Source: Naegleria lovaniensis (taxonomy: Eukaryota > Heterolobosea > Eutetramitea > Acrasida > Naegleriidae). From it: a DNA stretch of 43,892 nucleotides. A program made the position numbers and the translations under genes. Positions 30,101 to 38,262 of the stretch are shown one piece after another. The DNA is taken from positions 1 through 43,892 of the forward strand of contig NW_025407900.1 of the NCBI RefSeq assembly GCF_003324165.1, read 5' to 3'. Below the pieces are notes generated by a model. That model saw nothing but the letters and a program-made list of their open reading frames with translations, ran no database searches and was not told the DNA's origin. The number at the start of each line of letters is the position of its first letter. The stretch's first letter is position 1.

Positions 30101-30614
30101 TTCACTCAAACCATTCCAGCAACGACTGTTATTTGCTCACCTGCACAAAGCAGAAATCCTTAGAAATTTCGGAAAAGATTACCCTAATTGCCACATTTGC
30201 AACACCAAAGCCAACTGGGAACATGTATTCACCTCATGCGCCATGTGTAGCCCAGAAATCAAATCATTATACACAAAATGGGACAATAGTTCCCTCAAAT
30301 TCAACGCCCCGCTTGTCAGACTTCCCTCTAACCATTCTCTCTCTTGTATTCCAATGGAGTGGAATGGTAGTATCAAAGACGAATCTCTCCAACAACTAGA
30401 CCTATCTCCCCCAGCCTTGACTGATTGGCTAAATGAAATATATCTCTCATTCGCTGCTTATGTTGGCAGTTGTTACAAAAACGCCACTTGGAACAGTTCT
30501 ACTGTACTCAAGAAGGCTAGAGGATATATAATTAAACCCAAAACTGCAAAATTTGCAACTGCTTGGGAAACATGTAGCAATCAGCTTGGCGAACTCAACT
30601 CCGACAACATTTAA
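27163..30614 (+). CDS. LINE ORF2: APE endonuclease-reverse transcriptase, single frameshift
   Basis: Residues 1-240 are an APE-type endonuclease: NIQETHL, GDLNAN and SRPDHIITS are present, but the final SDH motif reads YSH, so one metal/transition-state Asp seems replaced. RT follows: SDFRPIVVLSVIYR, ALDIKNAYGS, GVPQGDPSSPAWF and LLYADDILLIA (Tyr696-Asp699). The first frame ends at 29649, but coding sense moves to another frame at about 29475-29478, where one A appears missing from an A run. The second part continues to 30614 with CHICNTKANWEHVFTSC, the C-terminal Cys/His motif common in LINE ORF2. Apart from that base the ORF is open for 1150 codons. The defect could be a real mutation or a sequencing error. 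Confidence 0.88.
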
Positions 30615-30676
30615 ACCCCACACATACACACCCATTAGACACACTCTCGTCGGACAATTGAGTACCTATAATTTGT

Positions 30677-31804
30677 TTATTCTTCAATAAACCCATCCCT
30701 GTATTTTTTCATCACAATCTTCCCACAACAGTTCAGTAATAGCAAGAACAAGCTTGCAGCTATCGTTGTAACGGTTATCCATCCACCTACTTTCGCTACT
30801 ACATTGAAAATTATTTCAATATCAGTTAAATGTCTTCTTTCATCACAATACGAAACTTGGCATCCCTCTATGTACTGGCTATGATGGATTGTAATATTTG
30901 GAAGAGTATCAATAAAGTGTTGCATTGTCTCGTTTTGAAATGTCTCTAAGTTGTACACCAGCCTTTCTCTATGTCTTTTTAGACTTGCATAATTCCTAAA
31001 AGCAACCTGTGTGGTATGTAAATGGTCAAGAGCATTGGTAATCATTTCAAAACCAAAGCGTAAGGCAAGGTGTATTTCATCAGATGTCGACAAAGCTAAT
31101 CGTCTGATGTGCTCAACGATATCTAGTTCAGAGACTAGATGCGGAGAATGAAATGATGATAGATTTAGAACAGTGGTAAACACTCTCAAAAAGGTTACAC
31201 ACGCTTGATAGGAGATTTGGTGCAAGTGTGAGTGTTTGCACATGTTTTGGGTAGCGTTGTTGTGAGGGTTTGCGATCAATGGCTTTTGCAAGTTGATACC
31301 CACGGTAACAAACGTGCTGTATGGAATTTCTTCATCTTGACAAGGACAAACGAACGCTGAACTATTTTGCATAAACTGCTTCACAGGTACCGAGTGGTGT
31401 CTCTGAATAACAATTCTGTCGGATGTGTACAGAATAAAGTATGGAACACTAATCGCTAACCACACGATAACTAGTAGCAACGACAACACACATCTGCATT
31501 CGGGACATGTACATTTTTCACGACCCTCAGTGTTGAATCTTGGGTGCTCTGCATAGTGTCTTAAAAAAGTACAGTTCTCAATAACCCAAATATAACCGTG
31601 ACAGGCTCGAAAGTCACCGGTCCATTCAATGTTATTATTGCCATCGATGTCGCACATCACGCTCTTTGATGAAACAGTTGTTTCGGTTATTGTAGGTGCA
31701 TTACCATTGTACCCCACATTGTTTTTGAGCCAGTCTTTAAGAGTGTGACTATCTGGCTGAGTTTGGTTATTTGGACCTGCAGGAAGCATATTATGTGCAT
31801 TCAT
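30677..31804 (-). CDS. Hypothetical two-pass membrane protein with Cys-rich cytosolic N-terminus
   Basis: 375 aa, not recognised. About 100 N-terminal residues include CTCPECRC just before the first hydrophobic segment (VLSLLLVIVWLAISVPYFIL). A loop of about 215 residues follows, containing CPCQDEEIPYSTFVTVGI, Asn-X-Ser/Thr sites (NSS, NAT, NLS, NET, NIT) and a helical stretch. A second transmembrane segment (TVTTIAASLFLLLLNCCG) and a short basic tail end the protein. Topology suggests the glycosylated loop faces outside or the lumen. The CPC-containing loop may be paralogous to other amoeba surface proteins. Its stop codon lies 62 bp from the LINE ORF2 stop. Confidence 0.7.
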   Translation of the reverse strand: MNAHNMLPAGPNNQTQPDSHTLKDWLKNNVGYNGNAPTITETTVSSKSVMCDIDGNNNIEWTGDFRACHGYIWVIENCTFLRHYAEHPRFNTEGREKCTCPECRCVLSLLLVIVWLAISVPYFILYTSDRIVIQRHHSVPVKQFMQNSSAFVCPCQDEEIPYSTFVTVGINLQKPLIANPHNNATQNMCKHSHLHQISYQACVTFLRVFTTVLNLSSFHSPHLVSELDIVEHIRRLALSTSDEIHLALRFGFEMITNALDHLHTTQVAFRNYASLKRHRERLVYNLETFQNETMQHFIDTLPNITIHHSQYIEGCQVSYCDERRHLTDIEIIFNVVAKVGGWITVTTIAASLFLLLLNCCGKIVMKKYRDGFIEE

Positions 31805-32091
31805 GTTTTTTTATGATTTCTATTATGAGCATCAATAATTAAGCTTGAATCAAAGAAATTCTTTAAATGCTTTGGCAATTCATGGAAATTCCTCGTTTTT
31901 GCTGCTCCGATTATTCTGTCAGAAACAGAAACATTTTTTGAAAAAAAGAGATTGCCTGTTTGGTTCAAGAAAGCCTTTTTGTTAAAAAAGGAAACTGTTG
32001 TCCTACATGCAGAATGGAAAATGGATTTTATGATTGTTTTTAGTAACAGGGCACAAGCGCCAAAGTGTGGTGGAGGCCAGTTGTATCTAGC

Positions 32092-32223
32092 AAATAAATA
32101 AACAGTTTACCTGATAAAGAACACACAAATAGATAGATCATTGCCTGGTGTAGCTTCAACGCTTCCTATTAATTAATAAACAGTTACTTTATACAGAACA
32201 CACAAATAGAAAGATCACTATCT
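32092..32223. repeat. Imperfect direct repeat, about 77-bp period
   Basis: Segments at 32092-32145 and 32170-32223 share AATAAACAGTT and AACACACAAATAGA with a nearby AAGATCA/TAGATCA in the same order. Two copies only. Confidence 0.6.
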
Positions 32224-32251
32224 AGCCAATGTTATAACCATCCCAAAAGAA

Positions 32252-32295
32252 TGTGGGGAACCCTGGTCAGATCTGCCAGTTTGTGGGGAACCCTG
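32252..32295. repeat. 14-bp direct repeat, 30-bp spacing
   Basis: TGTGGGGAACCCTG occurs at 32252-32265 and 32282-32295. The core GGGG-AA-CCC is itself partly self-complementary. Function unknown. Confidence 0.65.
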
Positions 32296-32395
32296 AGAGT
32301 TATTACTTCATAATCCTTGTTTGGGCTGAGTATATCGTTTCATCATTACTTGAACAATTTTATTATCTACATTGTGAGCATGACCAACTTACTCA

Positions 32396-33086
32396 TTAGT
32401 CCTTCTTTGGTTTCTTTGCTGTAGCAGGAGTAGCCACTGGTTTGGACGGGCTCTTTGGAGCAAATATCCATGCAGACAAATCTGTCAAAATTGGAAGCAA
32501 AACAAAGGCAATAATGATCACATAAATAGCATTGTATGCCAGTAAGTAAATTATGTTATTCTCCAAGTCTGAAACATTGCTGAGATTTTCCAAATAATAA
32601 TAGCTCAATGAGTAGTACAAAGCACAGACAAACGGTAACTTCAATTTCCAAGAAGGAGACTCCAGAAACGATCTCCAACCATAAGCGGTGTTTTTGGTAA
32701 CGTAGGCTGCTTCAACTCCATTCATCATTAATCCTCCACCACATGCTGCAATAAAACCCAACACGGTAGGGAATAGAATAACAGATGCATNNNNNNNNNN
32801 ACCCATAAAAACATTCAACTCCTATCATTGGATGCTGATAGAAATTTAAAGGTACTAACTCTCCTTTCAATCCAGCATATCCCTCATTGTATGGTTGATT
32901 CATCTTTGTTGGTTGAACTAATCGTTCCGATCGTTCATTGTTAATTGCAATTTGCACTTTACTGTTCGTAGACACCGAGAGAGAAGAAACATATATTAAT
33001 GATGATGATGATTGAACAACAACCATGACAACTACAAGAGCACAAAGAATGATCGGTATTCCTCTCATGTTGTCGCTCGCTGCCAT
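32396..33086 (-). CDS. Hypothetical small multi-pass membrane protein, interrupted by assembly gap
   Basis: From ATG 33086 one frame runs to the N run at 32791-32800; another frame continues from the gap to the stop at 32396. The two sides read as one protein of about 230 aa if the true gap length is not 10 nt. N-terminal MRGIPIILCALVVVMVVVQSS is a signal peptide or anchor. After the gap come ILFPTVLGFIAACGGGLMMNG, LKLPFVCALYYSLSYYYL and IIYLLAYNAIYVIIIAFVLLPI, about three further transmembrane segments. The tail is Lys/Pro/Ala-rich (TPATAKKPKKD). Family not recognised. Confidence 0.65.
32791..32800. other. Assembly gap (10 N)
   Basis: Ten N bases inside a coding region. The frame change across the gap shows the placeholder length is not the true one modulo 3. 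Confidence 0.98.
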
Positions 33087-33148
33087 TTTTTAAATCTGGA
33101 TTGGAACCCAAAAAGGCATAATTAAGAACAGAAGATGCATCACTCACT

Positions 33149-33892
33149 TTACTTGAGTTTCGTCTTTCTGAAGTGCTTGAAGACCATTGGACTTTCAGTA
33201 GCCTCATATCGTTCCAATTCTTTCAGAGATTCAATTTGATCAGGAGTAAAACTTCTCAAATAGCTAGTTTTCAATTTTTGGTATAATTTCTCTGTCTCAC
33301 TATCGGTTTCATCCCAACTGTCTAACTCTACATCATTCGAAATGTTCTTTAAAAACTCATCCTCACCCTCTCGTTCTATTTGTTTCTTGATTTTATCTAC
33401 TGATTTTTTAGATCGTTTCTCTAAAAGATGTTCAATCATTTCTTGTCTCTTCTTTTCCTTCAAAGATTTCTTCAATTCTTCCAAATCTTTTTCGATAGTG
33501 TCTCGCAGTTCCCTCTTCATTTCAATATTATGAGTGAGTGACAATTCTCTACTTGAAACTAGATCTTTCATTTTCATTAAATCCATCGCTCCATAATATT
33601 CTTCATGTTTTTCTTTTAAAGACAGACTCTTTGACTTCTTCTTTGATAGACATTGATCCATGCCATTCGATACTAAATCATCAATTCGACTAAAATCATT
33701 AAAAACATTTCTCACTTCTGTTCGGAATGATTTTTGATTCGTTTTTCGGTGAACTTTCTTTTTATCTTCAAAGCCTTTCAAATTAAAGGAGGCTGTTGTT
33801 GGAGCAATATCTGTTCCGAATGTACATTGATCTGATTTCATACCTCGGCAGCTTTGAGTCTTGATGTTACTTTTACAGTGTGATCTTGTCAT
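33149..33892 (-). CDS. Hypothetical Lys/Glu-rich coiled-coil protein
   Basis: 247 aa, no known domain recognised. Residues about 90-190 are strongly charged with heptad-like Leu/Ile spacing (MKRELRDTIEKDLEELKKSL ... IKKQIEREGEDEFL), predicting a long helix or coiled coil. The C-terminal SFTPDQIESLKELERYEA and basic end (FRKTKLK) could be nuclear. Single exon, ATG at 33892, stop 62 bp before the start of the next minus-strand gene. Confidence 0.68.
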   Translation of the reverse strand: MTRSHCKSNIKTQSCRGMKSDQCTFGTDIAPTTASFNLKGFEDKKKVHRKTNQKSFRTEVRNVFNDFSRIDDLVSNGMDQCLSKKKSKSLSLKEKHEEYYGAMDLMKMKDLVSSRELSLTHNIEMKRELRDTIEKDLEELKKSLKEKKRQEMIEHLLEKRSKKSVDKIKKQIEREGEDEFLKNISNDVELDSWDETDSETEKLYQKLKTSYLRSFTPDQIESLKELERYEATESPMVFKHFRKTKLK

Positions 33893-34180
33893 GATGTTTT
33901 TTTGTTTGCTTGTTGTTTGATATTTTTAAACGTGTATTGTTTTGCATTTAAAGTTTGGCCTCAAGTTCAATATTGAGCATGATACAAGTTGCTTCCTATT
34001 GTTGAATGGAACATCTCCTGATTCAACTTCACCGTGGCTCCTACTGCAGCAGAACGTTGAGTTGCAACTTGATGGCCTTTTCAGAGATCCGGAGTTAAAC
34101 CACATGTTCTTAGAGCATGGCCAGTTTTTCAGGAACTGTCTGAAACGAATCTCAATCTCACACAAAAAAAACACAAGCAA

Positions 34181-37100
34181 ATGAAATCTTTGACCCTTAT
34201 TGGTATCTTGCTAGTGTTCATGACAGTTGATCTTCACATGAGATTTTCAACAAACGCAACCACACCACAAACCATCCAACCATTCTCTCTCAACACAACC
34301 ACATCCTCCATACCCATGAGTTGTTATATTTTGGCACCTTACACCTTACACTTAGTGTCAGTGCTGTTTTCATTTGACACTTGAGTGCCAAATGAATGAA
34401 GTGTGATTTGTATTTGACACTTGAGTGTAAGGTGCTATTTGTATTTGACACTTGAGTGTAAGGTGCGAAATGGATGTTGATTGAAATGGAGGTACTAGTT
34501 TGTGAACCTAACCATTCTACTTCGTGTTCATATAAAAAGGTCAATAACGAATCTATCAAACAAAAAAAAAGGCATGATTTAATCTCATGCATCTACTTTC
34601 CTTACGTATGTTAGCTTGGACCTTCGTATGAAAGGAGTTAGGAGGCACAAAAGATGATATGTTCCTTTCATTCACGATGATAGACTCAGCCGTTAAGAAG
34701 TATGACTACGAAACAAAAAGTGATTCCAGTTCCCTTAATTGTACCCTTCTGATTGCTTCAGCTTGACTTTTGCTGTTACCGTCATTCCCAAATCACTCAA
34801 ATTCGATTACATCAGCCAACAACAGTGTTGAGCACCATTCTCTTGTTCTTCTCACCGTTTTTGTAACAATTGAACAAAAGTACATGTCACTATGAAGAAA
34901 AGCTGGCAAGTTTCACTCCCCTGTTGAACCAAATGAAAATGTTTTCCTGTACTGCAAGTGTTTTTCCTCAACATAAATCGTCTCTCAAGTTCATTCAGCA
35001 AGCTCTGACATCCTGTTCGACAACTTCATCTCAATCTCTTTCAACGCCGTGTTGTATGGCGCAACATCAACTCAGAAAACAGGTGCTGAACGGTGGAACA
35101 TTATTTGAACCACTGCCTCACAACGCTTCACCTTAGAAAATGAGCGTGAGTCTATTCTTCCCTCCATAAACTAAATTTCGTAGATGATCATTTGGTATTG
35201 TCGTTGTCAGACGAATTGTCCAAAAATTGCGTTCGTGATACTCGATGATGATTGTGTAGTGAAGAGAATTTTGAGGCCCGTTGCTCACAACCGTGAAGAC
35301 GGAGGTTTGTAATTTCAAAATAATATTTAAATAAATTAAAAAATATACAGGTGCTGATGACACTCGGCACTCAAGTGTCAGGTGCTGTTTGCATTTGGCA
35401 CTCCAGTGTTAAGTGCTATTTGTATCTCCTTTTTGGGACTACGTGCCATTGCAAACGGCACTAAAGTGTAAGGTGTAAGGTGCTAAAAGGTATGTCCTCC
35501 ATACCCATTTTGAATTCAGTGCTGTATCCTGCCGAAGAATGTTTAACATTACCTCCTGTCAATTATTTTTATTATCCTTTACTGTTTACACTCGATACTT
35601 CTTACATGGATTTTTGTTCGAACCTATCGTTGAGTGAACACATTATTTCCAATTTCCAAAATAACAAGCAATCCGATCAACCATTCACTACATGTTCGGA
35701 TCTGTTGTGTTCCAATTCAACTATAATTCTCGATCTCACCAACACGACTCAAGTTGAATCATTAGGACAAGTCATGAACTTTTGCTTGTATTGCAACCAT
35801 TCCTCTTCAGATGCATTTAGGAACTTGTTATGGAATGGTCAGTGTCAAACGTTCACGTCGCTTCACTCCTTGCAGAATGGAAATTTTGGTCCTCAATTTG
35901 TCAACATGATGAATTTACATTGTAATGGGGATCGTAATACTCAATTGACAGTTCCATCACAACATTTACCGATTTTTGATGTCACTTTCTTCAAAACAGA
36001 ATACTTTAAAAGACAATTCTCGAAATATCAATTGCAATCCCATTCAACCAACGAATTCGAAACAGCAAGTCCTTTGAAAAGAACAACCTTGCAATCATTA
36101 CTCAATTTTTACTTTGGATCTGTCATGACGCAAGAAAATATCTCTTCAACGAATATTCCTTTCGATATTCCTGTCACATGCTGGTGTCACTACAACGATC
36201 CTTCTTCTCATTCTTTTGGCTTTCAATGCAATGATTTTTATCATAATTTCCTAATTCCTTATTCCTTTAGATACTCTCCCCTCATTTCAGCTGTTGTTTT
36301 CATATTGATATTCTTTATCCATTTATTCACAATTCAAATTCCAAGATTTTATGAAAGAATTTATACTTTCAAGCACAAGATCATTAGAGAAGTGGTAGAC
36401 AAGTCTATATTCATGAAAATGAACATCACCATTCAACATTTTCTCGATATCGTCGTTCAGGCACCAGTGTGTTTTTCACTTTCCTTGCTGAGTGGATTTC
36501 TAGAAAATATGTTTCGATTTTTATTCAATTTTTCTTTCATGTTTGATTTCTATCAGGGATATTTGGCAGGGTTATTTAGAGCTTTGAGTGGGGTATTGGT
36601 AGTTTGTGGATTCTCTTCATTGGTGATATCATGGTATGTGTTATATGATTTGGTTTATATCTTGCATGACATTCAATTTTACTAAAAGGTCTCATGCCAT
36701 CGATGTCTCTAATCACATGCGCCAAGATAAATCGAATGCTCTCTCGATTTTTAACAAAACAATTCTCTCAATATTTTATGCGGCAGTCGTGTTGGTTCTA
36801 ATTACTTCTGGAATTGTATTTGCTGTGGTGTCTGATTACGGATACGCTTGGTCCATACTGGCCCTCTCTGTGATGATTTACATTTTCACTTATGGATTTG
36901 GGTTTTTATTTTATGGCATTCGAATTTATTTTCGATTGAGGAAAGCCAATAATAAGGGTGGACTCTTTGAATACCGATTTACAAAATTCATGTTAGGACT
37001 TTCAATATGGTTTTTCTATGGTTGGATTTGCACAATGTTAAGTATGATTACTTATATATTTGGATTTGACGTGTTGTCATTGTTTTTTGGAATGACTAGA

Positions 37101-37424
37101 AATATTTTTTTAGACTCCAGTTTAATCTTGGTGACCATTCTTTCTTCCTACATTACTTTCAATAAGGAAGCATTTGTGAAAAGTTATGGAAAAAAAGCGT
37201 TTTATGTTCTTTGTTTTTGGGAATTATTTTCCAACAACAGCACGAATGAAAAATCAAGAGAATTCATGGCTCCACAAAATCTGGCAACGAATAGTCGAGA
37301 ATCTTCAAGTTTCAGGAGAATGAGCAGCACTGTAAAGCAAAGCATTGAAATTTCAAAGCAGATTGACTCACCCACTCCTACCACAGAGGCATCGAGTTCC
37401 ACCTCTGTGAATACCTGTATTTGA
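34181..37424 (+). CDS. Multi-pass membrane protein with large Cys-containing ectodomain, gene split by an inserted element
   Basis: First coding part 34181-34317: MKSLTLIGILLVFMTVDL signal peptide, then a Thr-rich stretch ending SSIP. Then a 1.18-kb inserted element, then the frame resumes at 35495 with SSIPILNS and runs to 36633. A 55-nt intron (36634-36688, GTATGT...CTAAAAG) leads to the last exon 36689-37424. The ectodomain of about 250 residues has many Cys (CSDLLCSNS, CLYCNH, CWCHYND) and Asn-X-Ser/Thr sites. About six or seven transmembrane segments follow, e.g. PLISAVVFILIFFIHLF, LFRALSGVLVVCGFSSLVISW, FYAAVVLVLITSGIVFAVV and MLGLSIWFFYGWICTMLSMI. The tail is Ser-rich. A receptor-like role is suggested only by topology. 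All coding parts are in phase across the insert, so it may be spliced out; otherwise the protein would restart at ATG 35492 without a signal peptide. Confidence 0.7.
34304..34317. repeat. 14-bp target duplication, left copy
   Basis: TCCTCCATACCCAT, coding for Ser-Ser-Ile-Pro in the frame of the signal-peptide exon. It recurs exactly at 35495-35508 in the same reading frame. Confidence 0.8.
34329..34470 (+). repeat. Left inverted repeat and subterminal repeats of the MITE-like element
   Basis: TTTTGGCACCTTACACC marks the inverted repeat. TTTGACACTTGAGTG follows at 34373, 34413 and 34444, two of them with TAAGGTGC behind, so the core recurs every 31-40 bp. Confidence 0.75.
35349..35488 (-). 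repeat. Right inverted repeat and subterminal repeats of the MITE-like element
   Basis: Contains GGCACTCAAGTGTCAGGTGC, GGCACTCCAGTGTTAAGTGC and GGCACTAAAGTGTAAGGTG, related to the left-end cores, and ends GTGCTAAAA, the complement of the left terminus with one mismatch. Confidence 0.75.
35495..35508. repeat. 14-bp target duplication, right copy
   Basis: Same sequence as 34304-34317. The ATG directly before it (35492-35494) comes from the element and is in frame with the rest of the host gene. Confidence 0.8.
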
Positions 37425-37533
37425 ACTTGTTAAATGGAACTGTTTATTGATTTACTTAAGATTAGAAAGATATCATTTCTCTCATTCATTCTACCATTCA
37501 ACGATTCATAAAAATGAAGCATGAAGCCATTTC

Positions 37534-37821
37534 TTACTTTCTCTCAGATGATGAACCACCAGATCCTGTCAATGATTCGTAAGCCTTATTGACAGTGTCA
37601 GAGACAGTGTTGTAAGCTGAGATACCAAGATTCTTGGCAGACTCACTCCATGTTTGCTCCTTAACGTCCTCCTTTGGACGAACAATGGCGTCAGCAATTT
37701 TTTCACCAGTGTCATCTTTTTGGCTTGAATACTTGGTTGATTCAGAGATGGCATCCTTTCTGGTGCTGACTTGGTCCTTCATTTCGTCGTAACCTCTTTG
37801 CAAAGTGTTTCGGTTGTCCAT
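37534..37821 (-). CDS. Small hydrophilic LEA/HSP12-like protein
   Basis: 95 aa, Lys/Glu/Ser-rich with no Cys and no hydrophobic segment. It contains short amphipathic repeats such as YDEMKDQVSTRKDAI, TGEKIADAIVRPKEDVKEQT and YNTVSDTVNKAYESL, resembling LEA-type or yeast HSP12/HSP9-type stress proteins, which are disordered and fold on membranes or on drying. A role in cyst or stress survival would fit an amoeba but is inference. The similarity is compositional, not a firm family match. Its stop lies 110 bp from the stop of the convergent membrane-protein gene. Confidence 0.65.
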   Translation of the reverse strand: MDNRNTLQRGYDEMKDQVSTRKDAISESTKYSSQKDDTGEKIADAIVRPKEDVKEQTWSESAKNLGISAYNTVSDTVNKAYESLTGSGGSSSERK

Positions 37822-38262
37822 TTTGAATAAGGTGGTATGATTGGTTTGTTTTTTTAATTGTTTTGCGAATTGTTCAAGGTGAACAGGAAGTTTTTAACAG
37901 AGTGAACAATTGGTAAATACTTTAATTTGTCATTCTGCTGAAATAGGATTTGGCCTCCTAATTAAGCTTATACGGCAAACAAATGTTCAAGCATAGCAAA
38001 ACTGCCAGCGAAACAAACTTCCGGGCTTCGAGTATTAAGATTTCATACTCGACAAAAAAATGGGTAATGTTAACTACCTGATCAAACTGTAGTTTATGCT
38101 TCAACTAAAACGAAAACACGTCATGTAATTTCCTTTTTGAATCACACTTCGGAATTGTTATATTACAGCCATGTTGTTGACAATATTACAAAAATTGGCT
38201 TCCTAGAATTCGTGTAGAGTTCATCATCATTTATATATTAAAAATTATTAAAATTCATCGCG
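37822..38262. promoter_or_regulatory. Divergent intergenic region
   Basis: About 440 bp between divergent start codons at 37821 and 38263; AT-rich. Contains one perfect 7-bp inverted repeat (CGAGTAT at 38029-38035 with ATACTCG at 38045-38051). No other signal recognised. Confidence 0.35.

Larger units (their letters stand above)
25938..30676 (+). mobile_element. LINE-type non-LTR retrotransposon (boundaries approximate)
   Basis: Two ORFs, ORF1 (25967-27163) and ORF2 (27163-30614, APE endonuclease, RT and a C-terminal Cys/His motif), make an almost complete LINE. The 5' limit lies between the PreP start (25937) and ORF1 (25967), so the 5' UTR is at most 29 bp. The 3' limit lies between 30614 and the stop codon of the next gene at 30677. 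No poly-A tail or convincing target duplication was found; a weak similarity between 25941-25960 and 30669-30686 is not enough to call one. One base is missing in ORF2 near 29475. Confidence 0.85.
31805..32395. other. Intergenic region with short direct repeats
   Basis: Holds two imperfect repeat pairs, listed separately, and no supported gene. It should contain the promoter of the upstream minus-strand membrane protein gene. Confidence 0.5.
34318..35494. mobile_element. MITE-like inverted-repeat element inserted in coding sequence
   Basis: A 1177-bp insert flanked by an exact 14-bp duplication, TCCTCCATACCCAT, at 34304-34317 and 35495-35508. Near-terminal inverted repeats: 34329-34357 and 35458-35488, both built on GCACCTTACACCTTACACTT with one indel and one mismatch. 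Subterminal copies of a palindrome-like core (ACACTTGAGTGT and variants) occur at both ends. It encodes no transposase and has no long ORF of its own, so it is non-autonomous. The 14-bp duplication is longer than for most DNA transposons, so the superfamily is open. Confidence 0.78.

Noticed and set aside
25938-30676. Target-site duplication of the LINE
   Set aside because: Only a weak, gapped similarity between about 25941-25960 and 30669-30686 was seen; not convincing.
34870-35136. 88-aa frame inside the MITE-like element
   Set aside because: No protein-like pattern and no resemblance to a transposase; probably chance.
38029-38051. 7-bp stem hairpin as a terminator or RNA element
   Set aside because: A single short inverted repeat in AT-rich intergenic DNA is expected by chance.
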